From Bimastos eiseni (taxonomy: Eukaryota; Annelida; Clitellata; Crassiclitellata; Lumbricidae), in the NCBI GenBank assembly GCA_959347315.1, contig OY365817.1, positions 2,886,295 through 2,950,294 of the forward strand: a stretch of 64,000 nt of DNA, written 5' to 3'. Below are positions 1 through 10,672 of the stretch, piece after piece. The notes under the pieces are model-generated. The model searched no databases and was not told where the DNA came from. It worked only from the letters and a program-made list of their open reading frames with translations. The translations under genes were made by a program, and so were the position numbers. Within the stretch, counting starts at the first letter, position 1. Each line of letters begins with the position of its first letter.

Positions 1-467
1 CGTAATCTGTGTTCATTCTTTTCTGAAGAGCTTTGCGTCAAGCTTTTTATTTTAGTCCCTTGCACAGTTTCACAAGCATCTAATGTGTGTAGTATTCAGC
101 ATTAATTTAATTGGTTTGGGTGAGAATCGCCAGTGATGCGTTCTTTCGTGATATGGCGTTTTATAAATAAATGTCTCATTTCAATTGAAAAACAGAAACC
201 TGCGTTCAAATGTTGCTATTATTTTTGTATAGATTGTCCTATGGATCAGCTGCTTCAAGGCACCATGCAACTTTTTTTATTACACATTTTCACTACGGTT
301 CCAGGCTTCTCACCAAAGTATTATTTTCTTTAAAATTTAATCGTTTTTAAATATAACAACAACAAGAATAGTTTATGTGGTGAGATAATTGTAACCATAG
401 TAATCAATGTGTAATGTTTGAGAGGAAATTGCAATATATAGCTTTTTTAATTGCAGTTTTCACTCAA

Positions 468-575
468 AGATTACACACTATCTGGGGTACCGGGCGTTCG
501 CCCAGGTGAAGAAGATAATGAGACACCTTGATTGAGGACAAAGTTCGTTCGCAAAAGCCTACTGTTTTAGCTCCC
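468..575 (+). repeat. Dispersed repeat, copy 1 (GGGGTACC/GTTCGCCCAGG family)
   Basis: This stretch matches the reverse complement of 40925-41040 over about 100 bases. Shared landmarks are CTGGGGTACC, CGTTCGCCCAGG, GAAGAAGAT, CACCTTGATT and CTGTTTT. The element type is unknown. The segment around GTACC and GTTCGCC could be a worn Pol III B box, but this is weak. Confidence 0.5.
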
Positions 576-610
576 CTTCTCTTTGTCCACATTCGACTAA
601 TCCCCACCAC

Positions 611-900
611 CAGAGGTGTAGCAAGATTTTTAAAAGGGAGGGGCATAATTGAAAAAAAACCGCAAAGTGCAAGAAATTTTTTTTTGCCCCCCCCACCCCA
701 CATTTTGAATTTTGCCTCCCAGAAATTTGAAAAATGGTGGGGCACTAATTATCTTAACAAAAGTTATCTTAAAAAGCCATTGGAGAAACATTAAAAAAAC
801 CGATTTGGGGGGCACTGAGTACTAAAACTGAGGGGGGCTTGGCCCCCCCCCCCCCCGTTTTGAAACTGGGGGCAGGTGCCCTCCGCTTGTTACACCCCTG
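611..900. mobile_element. hAT-type MITE, 290 bp, with perfect 8-bp target duplication
   Basis: Terminal inverted repeats are CAGAGGTGTAGCAAG at the left and CTTGTTACACCCCTG at the right, 13 of 15 positions complementary. The element is flanked on both sides by CCCACCAC (603-610 and 901-908), an exact 8-bp duplication. An 8-bp duplication with CAG...CTG ends is the hallmark of hAT transposons. The inside has homopolymer runs of C and A and no transposase, so this is a non-autonomous copy. Removing it joins two parts of an older repeat (see 905-1340). Confidence 0.85.
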
Positions 901-904
901 CCCA

Positions 905-1340
905 CCACCGCTTTGCGGACGTCCCATCACACACACCATTGAAACTGCAGATAATTTTTTACTGCTTCACTTTTTAATGGACATTATTGACAAAGTATGA
1001 GATTGATGAATAATAGTAATGTAAAAAACTTAGATTTAATACACGCTTATTTGCATGAAAGCTTTTTAATCATTCTCTCAAACGTGAAGTTTAACTTAGA
1101 GTCACTTATAAACAACCAAGATTATGACGTAACTACCATTAGACGTGATTTTGTCGATGATTTAACAGGGTCACATGCGGACGCCCGCACAGTCCATGAC
1201 CCCCTCCTCCTGTCCGCATTTGTCAGCATTTTCCCATCTCCCCACCCTCCTTGTGGACGTCCTATGGATGACCCCATATCTTACTACACTTCATTTTCCC
1301 ATCTCCCCACCCTCCTTGTGGACGTCCTATGGATGACCCC
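905..1340 (+). repeat. Older interspersed repeat (GGGGTCAT...GGACGTCC family), host of the MITE
   Basis: Bases from about 914 to 1275 align throughout with the reverse complement of 6926-7310. Shared blocks are CACCATTGAAACTGC, AATACACGCTTA, GTAACTACCATTA, GTCACATGCGGACG and AGTCCATGACCCC. The 5' part lies left of the MITE (about 570-610). The 132-codon frame starting at 997 is not conserved in the other copy and is not regarded as coding. Confidence 0.75.
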
Positions 1341-1356
1341 ATATCTTACTACACTT
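1227..1356 (+). repeat. Tandem duplication, 65-bp unit, two copies
   Basis: The block starting CATTTTCCCATCTCC at 1227 is repeated from 1292 at a spacing of 65 bases with almost no change. It covers the right end of the older repeat, so that its terminal motif GGATGACCCC occurs twice. Confidence 0.85.
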
Positions 1357-1438
1357 AAGTCTACAAGTTTCTCACCGACAGATATAACGCGCTGATAACT
1401 GCCAGAATTCCCTTTTATGGCTTTTTCGAAACAGGTCT

Positions 1439-1536
1439 ACCACCTAGCGAATGCATAGGAAACATTTGGATACGCAAACAAACTACTTAATGGTCTTTTT
1501 AGATACAGTGACACCTAGCGAATGCATGGAAAACAA
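1439..1536 (+). repeat. Short direct repeat CACCTAGCGAATGCAT, two copies
   Basis: The 16-mer CACCTAGCGAATGCAT followed by a GGAAA-like segment occurs near 1440 and again near 1511, about 71 bases apart. No function is visible. Confidence 0.6.
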
Positions 1537-1829
1537 TATCATTTATTCGGCTAACCATTATGAAGTAAATCATCTTCGACGTCGTCAATTAAAAGTATGA
1601 ATCGGTCAGTTACTGTTAACAGCCTCTACTCTGCATATTGTAGAGCCAGACTCTAAACTGAGTAAAGGAGGAGGGTGACGTTAATCATATGGGTTATAAA
1701 ACAGTGTCGTTACATGTAAACTAACGTTGTGCTTAGACACCTTTAAATCGCTTATTCCCGATGCTATTATAGTGGCTAACTCGCTATAAAATAAATCGAT
1801 CTGTCAGTCAATCGCGAATATGTTAGGTG

Positions 1830-2640
1830 TGCATTTGGAGGGCGACGCTAATGATCTGTGTAACTAAACCACTCTTTGTGATCTGAGTGCCAAGCCTTGA
1901 TAAAAGTGTAGGGTGATGCCCAGGATCCTTGTCGCCAAACTGTGTCGTTAAGATGTGGGGTCCTAAATCGGATTTATGCTGATGACATGGACCTATAGAC
2001 TTGATTCTGGCTTCCAAGTGACCACCCTTGTTCAAACCATGCAGGACCTGTCAATGCCAAATTTATCTGGCTTGGGACCCGGCAACAACTGGCAAAGATA
2101 GATAGACTTATATGCAATCTCTGCTGATCATTCTTGACCTGGAGCAGTCCTTCACCCAGCATCTTAACTCTGTTTTTACCAGTTGCGTCAACTTTAGTTT
2201 GTCTCCTGCTCCCTTTCCACTATTTGTGCAGCTACTCTTGTCCACAGTTTTGCTGCAAGTCATCTCAACCCTATACACTGGCATAGCGCGTGGTTGGATA
2301 GGGCAGCCGTGGCCCAGGGCGTGAATATGGAAAGGTCGCAAATTTCAGGATGGAATAACTTATTATTGCATAAGCTGCACTATTTTCAAAATGTGAGGCG
2401 CCAGACTGATGCTAGGCACAGGGCGCAATTATAGCTCGGTACGGTCCTGAGGGCAGCTGTTGTGTGTTCATCGGGCATGTGCTTTCTGATACATCTCCAG
2501 GACTGGCCGTGTGTCTACCTACCGTGGGGTATGTTAAATTCGACTGCTGTGATAACTTGTCGTCATTCGTTCACAATGTGTTTGTAATCATTCTGTCGGT
2601 TAGATATTAAACGATTATTATTATTATTGTTGTTGTTTTT
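1830..2640 (+). mobile_element. Degenerate non-LTR retrotransposon (CR1/L2-like LINE), RT fragment and 3' tail
   Basis: Reverse transcriptase features occur in broken frames. The catalytic motif YADD lies at 1975-1986, KFIWLGTRQQLAKID follows (about 2060-2100), then SFTQHLNSVF and, after a frameshift, FYQLRQL and AATLVHSF (to about 2260). The order is that of the palm and thumb of CR1/L2-type LINEs. The 3' portion (2525-2640) recurs at 4625-4740 and 16800-16965 and ends in a TTATTATT tail. It is non-functional because of stops and frameshifts, and its tail abuts the next MIC19 exon. Confidence 0.75.
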
Positions 2641-2651
2641 ATTGTTTGCAG

Positions 2652-2722
2652 AATGAAATCCTTCGACGGACAAGCGAAGAATCATTTGCATTGGCCGTCA
2701 GAGAAGTCGAAGAGAAGTTTTT
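2652..2722 (+). CDS. CHCHD3: MICOS subunit MIC19/MIC25 homologue (CHCHD3/6 family), internal exon
   Basis: This is the first of three exons of the 3' end of a MIC19-type gene. The protein sits on the intermembrane-space side of the mitochondrial inner membrane and, in known animals, bridges MIC60 and the outer membrane to hold crista junctions. The exon is preceded by TTTGCAG and followed by GTATGT, starts in phase 0 and ends after two bases of a codon. It encodes NEILRRTSEESFALAVREVE followed by EKF, matching the end of the family's coiled-coil region just before the CHCH domain. The exons for the N-terminus and the rest of the coiled coil were not found and probably lie left of the window. 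A single invertebrate gene usually stands for both vertebrate CHCHD3 and CHCHD6, so the exact symbol is uncertain. Confidence 0.85.
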
Positions 2723-3258
2723 GTATGTTGAGAAGTCACTCACTTTCATATACAATTATTATTATGATTATTATGCGTTTATTAATTGCCAATATCTAAC
2801 GACCGGGTATTGGTTGATGGCGATGAGCAATTGGGAGTGAAGGACTTTCTCAAGCTCCCTACTACACAGAGATCGTCCCAGCATTACACGGGCTCCAACC
2901 ATTCGCCCAGCATGCCCCGCTCTGCATTTTGCTTTGAATAGAAGTTTTTGTACAAGGGTTTTTTCTTTTAGCATTTTGTTTGTTAATGATATTTTCATGT
3001 GACGATGTAAGAGTAAAGGTCTATTATAAAGTTAGCTTGGAAGCTAAAAGGTTTTGGATAAAGGTCAAGATGAAATATTTTATGGACTTAGGATTGACTC
3101 CAAATTCGTGATTACAAGTATGAATAACTTACTATTATAATATTGTGTGTGATATTGTGCAGCTACTTTGTAAGTCTTAATTCTTCAGTTCAACATTTTA
3201 TTTGGCACCCTCATTTTCTTAGCATCAGCATAAAAGGATTGGTGGATCTGGTGGCCAT

Positions 3259-3502
<244 letters not shown>

Positions 3503-3624
3503 TGCATTAGAGCTATGCTGTGGCGCTAGTTAGTGCTTGATATTGACTTTATTAATATTATATATATGTGAGCAAAAAGTACCTATACGCATTACACACC
3601 TAGCTGCCTTCTATGTATCTGCTT

Positions 3625-3800
3625 CTTACAGTAAACTCCAAGAAAAGGGTATTCGGACTAGTGGGATCATTTGTCTCTTTAAGGCCTTTTTTCTTCTCTA
3701 TTGCTGCCACTCCAGTTAATTAATTATCAATGTATGTATTTTACTCACCGATTCTACTCTTGGGATCAATAAACACATTGAATTGAATTAAATAGAATTG
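3625..3800 (+). mobile_element. LINE-like 3' end repeat, copy 1 (GGGATCAATAAA...TTGAATTGAA)
   Basis: The segment ends with GGGATCAATAAACACATTGA followed by an ATTGA-rich tail, typical of non-LTR element 3' ends. It aligns with 42990-43150 on the same strand and 45760-45895 on the opposite strand. Shared parts are GTATTCGGACTAGTGGGATC, the CACTCCAGTTAATTA block and the final TTGGGATCA. It lies just upstream of a MIC19 exon. Confidence 0.6.
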
Positions 3801-3851
3801 AATTAAATAGAGGTCTTTTTAAAGCCGCTGTGATCTTTTGCTGTGTTCCAG

Positions 3852-3990
3852 AAAGCCACTTCCGTCCTGCTCCGTTTGCACGGACTTCCAAGAAGCCGTC
3901 ACCGACTGTTACCGAAAAAATAAACACGCTACAATCAACTGTGCGCCGGAGGTGAAAGCGTTTAAGGAATGCGTACAGAAGAAACGCGAA
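3852..3990 (+). CDS. CHCHD3: MIC19/MIC25 homologue, CHCH-domain exon (twin CX9C)
   Basis: The exon is bounded by GTTCCAG and GTAAGC. One base completes the codon left open by the previous exon (TT plus A), and the frame then runs for 46 codons. It encodes the CHCH domain with two CX9C motifs: CTDFQEAVTDC and, eleven residues on, CAPEVKAFKEC. This is the spacing of MIC19 and MIC25, whose cysteines form two disulphides after import through the MIA40 pathway. The phase match between the exons and the exact 9-residue spacing make this call strong. The CYRKNKH segment between the motifs corresponds to the family's CYREN stretch. Confidence 0.93.
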
Positions 3991-4624
3991 GTAAGCAAAC
4001 CTTTTTACTAATAATTATTTCCTTTATCCCAGATAAAGTCACACCGAGACTCTGCTCAGATACTCGACTAGGCTGAGTATTGTAGTACTCGCCAATACTC
4101 AGACGAATGATTGGTCCGATTATTTATAAAATAAAGACAAATGCTTCTGCCATTAGTACTTACTAGTTAGTGCTTCCTAGTAAATTGAGATACAATCAAT
4201 AAATTCATAATAATTGTGCAAACTGCCAAACCAAAAATCAAGGTAATTGTGTAATATTTGATACTCTGACTCGTTACTGCTCACTCATAATACTCGGTGA
4301 GAAATTGACATGTGATTCATCCTTAATGTTGGCCATCAAATACCTTGGAAACAGTCTACAGAGCATTGTTAAACAAAGACTGATTGTCTGTTTATGGGAT
4401 CTGTACTCAAGCAGAGTACTAAGGCATTTTTAAACTAAGTTTCCAAGTTGAAAGTGCAGGGCCGATGGTTCAATAGACTGAGGTATTTTGCAATGTCTTT
4501 CTAAATTATTTTATTGGTTCAGGCTATCTGCTATCTGACAGAAACGTCCGCATGACGCCCGTGCCCTTGTCCGAGTTTGGATGGCTTTAGTCAGGTTGAT
4601 GGCATTTTTGAATTGAGCGTTAAG

Positions 4625-4740
4625 ATAAATTGATGCCTTGCATTGGCTGCCATACAGTTGAATTCGCCTTATGTAATAACTTGTTATCATACATTCATGC
4701 CATTACTTATAATCATGCTACAGTTTTTCAGTTTGAATTA
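4625..4740 (+). repeat. LINE 3'-tail repeat, copy 2
   Basis: Contains CATTGGCTGCC, then AATTCG, TAATAACTTGT, ATCATACATTC and TTTCAGTTTGAA, in the same order as 2525-2625 and 16800-16930. CATTGGCTGCC would encode the HWLP segment common near the end of LINE reverse transcriptases. A short further match lies at 4850-4880. Confidence 0.55.
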
Positions 4741-5115
4741 ATAATTAACATGAATAACACTAGACAGTATATAAAATGTTAAAAATCATTGCCTAACAGT
4801 GTTTAAGATAAACTCTTGTTTAACTTGTTATTTCTTGTGATTTTCATAAGGCTGCGGTTTGTCAGTTTGAACTTATGGACTAATATTGCATTCATTCGAC
4901 GGCCAGTTTGATTGGCCGCATAAAGTCCTCAATGGACATCTTTACTAACAAAGGTTTTTCATTAAACAGATGTAAAATGAACTGTAATCTTCTGTGCCTA
5001 TAACTATAATAATTTATAGCAATTATAATAACTATGATTATAATAGTATAATGATTATAGTAATGATGATGATTCTTATTTTTCTAAATGACATCATTTT
5101 TGTCACTTGTTACAG

Positions 5116-5142
5116 GCCGTTCTGGAGAGAAAAGGCGGTTAA
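5116..5142 (+). CDS. CHCHD3: MIC19/MIC25 homologue, terminal exon
   Basis: After the acceptor TTGTTACAG the frame continues in phase 0 with AVLERKGG and a TAA stop at 5140-5142. Vertebrate MIC19 ends with a closely similar ...MLEKGG, so this 27-nt exon is very likely the true end of the protein. It is too short for most ORF finders. Joined to the exons at 2652-2722 and 3852-3990 it completes the C-terminal 78 residues without a frame error. The 3' untranslated region follows. I could not fix a poly(A) signal. Confidence 0.85.
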   Translation, partial: AVLERKGG

Positions 5143-6920
5143 TTGTCGAATTATGCAGATAATTTTGTTAATTGCCAATGAAACATCGGAACTAACGAAC
5201 ACTAAAATGAAAGTCCATAGGATTGAAGTTGCGGTCAAACTTAAATATTACTTCACATCATATGTTGACTCCTTCATTTTGGGGCTAGTTTATGATACCA
5301 TATCTAGGTACTTTTCTAAGTTTGCTTTACTTGTAAACATGGAAGTAATTACTAAAATGTTGTACGGGATAACTTTCGGTGAATTGAATACTGCATGAAC
5401 TTGCTTGATTGCAAGTTGCAATCATGGCTTAGTTTGGTTTCATAAAGGACTTTTTTGAAATTAACTCTGTTCTTTCTTTTGGGATGATTTCCTGTATTGG
5501 TCAAGTGAGAGCCATCACCATTGCTGCCCATTTGAATGGGTATACTTGCCACCTTACTCCAGATTCAAAATAACAAAGCTATACAGAACTGCATTCTCTG
5601 TGGTAGGCCCTGTAGGGTAGGGTTTGGAATGGGCTTTCTCTGAGGTTATGTCTTTTCCTAAATCGTGTAGTACCATTTGAAGACATTCTTTTTTTGTCTG
5701 TGCTGGAGGAGTTAGTAGCACTTTTAAGTATTTGCCTTGAATGGGCTCTATTTGAATTTATTTTTTAGTAATTAATGATTATTGTCATCTAAAGTGATAG
5801 CCATCTAAAGTGATAAAGTGATAGCCTTGTAAGTATTTTTGCTATGATTTAAAAAAATGTCTGTTCCTTGATACACTTTGCGATCCGGCAACTAAGGCTG
5901 CTGTTAATGGAATCGCCAAACCCTGTTGAACCGTTCGCCCTATGAATCGACATCGGGGACTCGGGGGTCTATCTGTTAAGTGATGAGGAGGATAATGCCA
6001 AATGTGGACAAAATGATGGATTCAAAGTGTTTGATTTTGTTTATTCCTTGAGATGGCTTAATGACATTGTATATAGGATGGAACAGAGTTGGCTCATGAC
6101 GGAGCATTCACGGACACCGCAAGAGAGTGGGAGAGTGTATAGGGAAATTATGGCAGGGAAGGACATGTAAGACAAGTAGGACTGAAGCGATAGTAGGACA
6201 GAGTAGTCATTGAAAGAGTCCGTGATCAATCGTGTCGGAGATGTCAAGGAGACAAAGGCAGGAAACTTGCTGATGGCTGACCGCAGAGACTAGTTTGTTG
6301 TACAGATACAGAGTAGAGTTTTGGAGTTTTGTGGTGAGAATTGATAGATGAGTTAGGATGGGTATACGGCTAGCTTGTAGTGATGCCACAATCGCTTGAA
6401 GACAATGAATATTAAGAAACAACAAAACAATTATTTTGGTTGAAACCTTTAAATACGTTTAACGACAAACATTTAAAATCGACGGAGCTCTAGTGTTCAA
6501 AATTTCTCAATGGATCCGAGTACAGTTTTGAAAATTCTAGAATTAAAGAAAGAAGAAACTGATGACATAATCAAGTGAAGATATATAAGGCTCCGTGACG
6601 CTGACCCCTCCTCTGGGCAGGATTAATTCAAGCGTGAATTAAAGATACATATTACACATAAAATGGGCTTGATCAAGACTTAATCGTCTTGATCGCTCCT
6701 CTCTCCCAAACTCCATGTGCTACTAGTGATTGCAGACATAGTTGTTTCACATTTTCTAAAAACCAGCAGACTATCTAGCGAATATTTGGAGATATTATAT
6801 GAATTCTATGTGTAGTTTCATTTTCTTTGTATATTTTATTTTGCCCTACGTGATAATTGGTAATAAATTGATAATTGCTAGCGCACAAGGAAAACCAGGA
6901 ATAGGCCTATGCACGATTGG
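5143..6920. other. 3' UTR of MIC19 and intergenic sequence, nothing else recognised
   Basis: AT-rich sequence follows the MIC19 stop. Short frames (for example 6041-6425 on the - strand) show no family features. A short imperfect duplication of ATAGCCATCTAAAGTGATA lies near 5800. No gene or element can be supported. Confidence 0.4.
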
Positions 6921-6925
6921 TTGTA

Positions 6926-7394
6926 GGGGTCATTCACAAAGGACGTTCTCAATGAAGGGGAGTGGGGTATAGTAAATGTGGACAGGAGTAGGGGTCATGG
7001 ACTGCGGACGTCCGCATGTGACCATGCTAAATTATCGCCAAAATCACGTCTAAAAACGCTTTAATGGTAGTTACACCATAATCCTGGTCGTTTATTTGTA
7101 GTTTTAGGTTATTCTTCACATACGAGATAATGATATACGAAGCTTTCATGCAACTAAGCGTGTATTAAATTTGAGTTTTTTACACAGCTTTATTCAATCT
7201 CGTTCTTTGTCAATAAATGTCCATGAAAAAGTGATGCAGTAAAATTATCAGTATAATTATCAGCAGTTTCAATGGTGTCCGACACATGTGTGATGCGGAT
7301 ATTCGCAAAGGGGAAGGGGTCAGTGGAATGAGGGCAAGGGGAACGGGGTGGATAAAGTACAATTTGTTTGCATATGTCCGTTATGGACTACCCC
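6926..7394 (-). mobile_element. Interspersed repeat with terminal inverted repeats (second copy of the 905-1340 family)
   Basis: The ends are inverted: GGGGTCATTCACAAAGGACG at the left, and a right end that reads GGGGTAGTCCATAACGGACA on the other strand. The inside aligns with 914-1275 on the opposite strand. The 469-bp size, inverted ends and lack of coding potential indicate a non-autonomous DNA transposon. A TA lies outside the left end, but the target duplication cannot be fixed. The superfamily is unknown. Confidence 0.7.
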
Positions 7395-7479
7395 ATAGCA
7401 GTTTACTCCTGACAACTCTGAACTATTTGCCAACGATAATGCATTCTTCTAAAGATTATATTATATAAGATTTACAAGG

Positions 7480-7990
7480 TTGTATATCTTGCCTTTGAAA
7501 GATTCTTCTTTTGCGCGACACTGTCACCCATCGCGTCCCTATCAAAGATGAAATCCCGCAAACGCCACACCCGAATTGTGCCCACCGAAGCGTGACACGT
7601 CGACGGTCGAAAGCCACTGGAGCGTAACGGGCTCCGGTAATCACTGGGCGTGACGGATGGTCGCATCATCGACAAATGCCCACTTAGCATCCGGGTCCAG
7701 TGGACGGCAGAGGGAATCGCCTGCCGCATCATCCATCCGCCCCTCGGAGCGAGAAAGGCAATTGACCTCTGTCCATGCATTCACATCAGCGCCTGAGAAA
7801 TTCGACGGGTTTAACACCTAGCAATTACATCGTTTAGCGATCCGTTTGTGCCAGATCGATGGCTTCCCTCATTGATGTAAGCACATGCACTGCAATGGCG
7901 TCCACTCATCTTCCCATTGGAAAGTTGTAGGCGGTTTGAAGATCGAGTAGGAGAAGGATGTGCTTCTACCTCCGGAGCTTTTGTATACAA
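7480..7990. other. GC-richer non-coding island
   Basis: About 500 bases are clearly richer in GC and CpG than the surroundings. The longest frame (102 codons, - strand, 7472-7780) has no recognisable domain and no clear splice signals. It may be a regulatory element, an old exon or old mobile DNA. I cannot tell which. Confidence 0.3.
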
Positions 7991-8069
7991 TGCAGTGCAA
8001 TTATAATTAGCTGGATATATTGGACTACTCTAGCAGGTATATCCTTATTCAGTTGTTATTAATTATTAT

Positions 8070-8115
8070 TATTATTTTGCCCTGAGTTACTTCATTCCCC
8101 ACAGGGACTTAGACA
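8070..8115 (+). repeat. Short copy of the TTTTGCCCTGAG...ACTTAGA repeat
   Basis: TTTTGCCCTGAGTTACTTC, then ATTCCCC and GGGACTTAGA, matches the unit duplicated at 11750-12055. Confidence 0.5.
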
Positions 8116-8439
8116 CATGTATATTCTTATTAATATAGTTGTCCGTCTTCTGAGGTCAATGAATATGTACCCTTGAAAGCAACCAGGTTGTAATGCTGGA
8201 TGCAGAAAGACGCTGACAATAGAAAAAACGTTTCGCGTTATTATTATTTTATGTTCTAGTTGTCTATATACATCGTTTGCGCCTTGTGAGGGATGATGTA
8301 TAACAATGCTAAAAATATTTCTACATCTGGCTTAAAAATAATAGCGATAGTACTGATAAGGGTGACACAGTGGCTGAGAAATAAGAGGAAGGATGGCAAA
8401 AGGACAAAGTGTTCAGATATTGATGAAGAAAATATGGAG

Positions 8440-8916
8440 GAGTCGCAGCATAAAGTTAACCACCAAACTGAGACTAATGAAAGCATTGGTATGGCAGGTG
8501 GTTGCATATGGCTGCGAAAGTTGGACCATCAAGAAAAGAGATGAATAAGGAATTGAAGCTTTTGAGATGAAATGCATAAGACAGATTCTAAGGGTATCAT
8601 AGACTCAAAAGAAACAAACGAGTGGGTATTGGAGAAAGCAGACATGGAACGAGAGCTACTTAATCTGATAAAAAGGAGGAAATTGACATACTTTGGATAT
8701 GTGATGAGAAAAGAGGGAAACTGTCTAGAAAAAGAAATCATGCAAGGCACTACACCGTGAGAAAGAAAACGAGGAAGACCAAAGACACGATGTATAGACA
8801 ATGTGGAAAAATGGACCGGTAGACCACTTGACAACTTACTAAAGAAGACGAGAGACAGGAAGAGATGGAGTAGACTTGTCCATGAAGCGAGGATGGTTAA
8901 GACAAGACAAGACAAG
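8440..8916 (+). mobile_element. Degenerate LINE, end of reverse transcriptase ORF and AGACA tail
   Basis: In shifting frames the translation shows RLMKALVWQVVAYGCESW and TIKKRDE, then LEKADMERELLNLIKRRKL with YFGYVMRKEG, then the basic KRGRPKTR and IDNVEKWTGRPL. These are the conserved C-terminal segments of a widespread LINE endonuclease/reverse transcriptase. Internal stops and at least two frameshifts make it a dead copy. It ends in AGACA repeats (8899-8916), and a SINE starts at the next base. Confidence 0.8.
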
Positions 8917-9125
8917 TGGCCGATCGGTTAGAGCGGTCAGCCCATAACGTTCAGTGTGCGCTGAGCGAGCGAGTTCGACCCTAAGCCGGGGTGTCACTGT
9001 GTAGGAACCTTGAGCAAGTCCTTCGCGCACAATTGCTCTGCAGTAAAACTGCAATTGCGCCGTCGAGGTATGTGTGTGCACTTCTGAGAAAAAAATGTTG
9101 GAAGAATAGCGGTATCAAATAATAA
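8917..9125 (+). mobile_element. tRNA-derived SINE, family 1, full copy
   Basis: The head has a Pol III A box (TGGCCGATCGGTTAGAGCGG, 8917-8936) and a B box (GAGTTCGACCC, about 8971). The body reads CCTTGAGCAAGTCCTTCGCG, then ACAATTGCTCTGCAG, and ends with ATGTTGGAAGAA and GCGGTATCAAAT before an AT-rich tail. The same body occurs at 43701-43935 (+) and 32300-32457 (-), and weakly at 19430-19560 and 28240-28470. It is not a working tRNA gene because no complete cloverleaf can be drawn. Confidence 0.85.
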
Positions 9126-9642
9126 ATATTTCGGTCATAAATAAAAAATAAAATAAAAGCAATGATTGCGATAATTACAATAATAAGAGCAGCAATAATA
9201 ATATGGTCAAATCAAAGCATTAAGCCAATAAAATAATAACCTCTAAGTTTTGTTCGGTGAAGTTTTAATGTCCCGATGTCCTTGTACATAGGGTGTATAT
9301 TGGTCTCTGGGCTCTCTGCTTACATCAGTGTAGTCTCCCGTTTACAGATCAGCTTCTTCTCTTATAATATAAGGCTGCTATTGGCCAAACCGAGGAAATG
9401 AAACTGCTTATTCTTGCGGGAAATTCAACTTTCCGCACTAGTGCATCTGCTCTAGACCAGCCAATACGATGCTCTGACTCGTTTGTTATCTCTGCTGCAG
9501 TACCCGGATTCAGAGAAGAGGAATCGAACGATTAAGCAGAGAGAGCTCCATCTGCTGATAAAAAGATTTCCGACCTTATCCATCTTTCAATATGAGTGGA
9601 TCCAGTTTAACTGACAAGATCTGGGATAGCACAAGGTAATTA

Positions 9643-9777
<135 letters not shown>

Positions 9778-10071
9778 TTTACAAAATTAATAATAAATAT
9801 GTATAATTGAAAAATATAAACTACTAGTAGTAGTAAGGAATACACGGTAAATTAACGATAAAAATAATGATGATGAGAATTATAATAATTATAAATAATT
9901 ATATTAAAAAATATAATAATAATATTGATTTAGAATGGCCACTACGGAGTTGGCCAAACATTGCCTATTAATACCTAATACATGAGGGTAAGCAAAAATA
10001 ATAATTTTGATAATAATAATAATAATTTTAAAAAATATTGAAAACGATTAAGGACCTACTAGTTAGTCTGT

Positions 10072-10425
10072 ATGTATGATCGATGGTTTACGAATATAAT
10101 ACTAATAAGAATTCTGGCTTCCATTAACAATGACCCAAGTAACATTGAGACATGGCATCAGATTCTTCGCTTTGCCTCCAGCGTTCTTGCACAGCCACAA
10201 CGGACTGGCCGCAGACGTAACGCGGCAAATGTGGTTAAAAGACGTCTCGAGAATAAGGACTACGCGAGAGAGGATGATGTGGAAGCAGATTGTGCGTCAG
10301 GGACTCGAAGGAGGGTAGATGCTCGAGAGATGTTTTTGGCAGCGGTGAATGACACAGACAACGGGAGACCCTCGCGAAACAACTCATCTTTTTCAACGTC
10401 TGTCTATTTGTACACAACGTTTTAA
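10072..10425 (+). mobile_element. Probable retroelement ORF fragment
   Basis: An open frame of 117 codons contains SINNDPSNIETWHQILRFAS followed by SVLAQPQRTGRRRN and VVKRRL. The arrangement (N-D-P-x-x-W-x-x-L-x-x-F, then P-x-x-x-G-R-R-N and a basic stretch) resembles a region I remember from invertebrate retroelement proteins. The ends are not conserved, and triplet microsatellites flank it on both sides. It could instead be a chance frame. Confidence 0.4.
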
Positions 10426-10490
10426 TGCAGTGGCATTCAGGGGCTCTTTCGTTCAGCCCGATGGAGATGAAAACCTATAACAATAATAAT

Positions 10491-10501
10491 AATGATAATA
10501 A

Positions 10502-10590
<89 letters not shown>

Positions 10591-10672
10591 ATACTACTAC
10601 TCCTACTATTACTACTACTACTACTACTACTACTACTAATAATAATAATAATAACAATAATAACAATAATTA
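10491..10672. repeat. (ACT)n and (AAT)n trinucleotide microsatellite
   Basis: ACT repeats run from about 10501 to 10637, flanked by AAT units. All long frames on both strands here (polyT, polyL, polyS, polyV) are translations of the repeat. Confidence 0.95.

Noticed and set aside
997..1395. 132-codon frame
   Set aside because: Lies in a DNA-transposon-like repeat. The copy at 6926-7394 breaks the frame, and the end is a tandem duplication.
5352..5552. Possible extra MIC19 exon
   Set aside because: On the opposite strand and after the well-matched terminal exon. No splice phase or family match.
8917..9000. tRNA gene
   Set aside because: A and B boxes are present, but the acceptor and anticodon stems do not pair, and the same head with the same body recurs elsewhere. 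It is a SINE.
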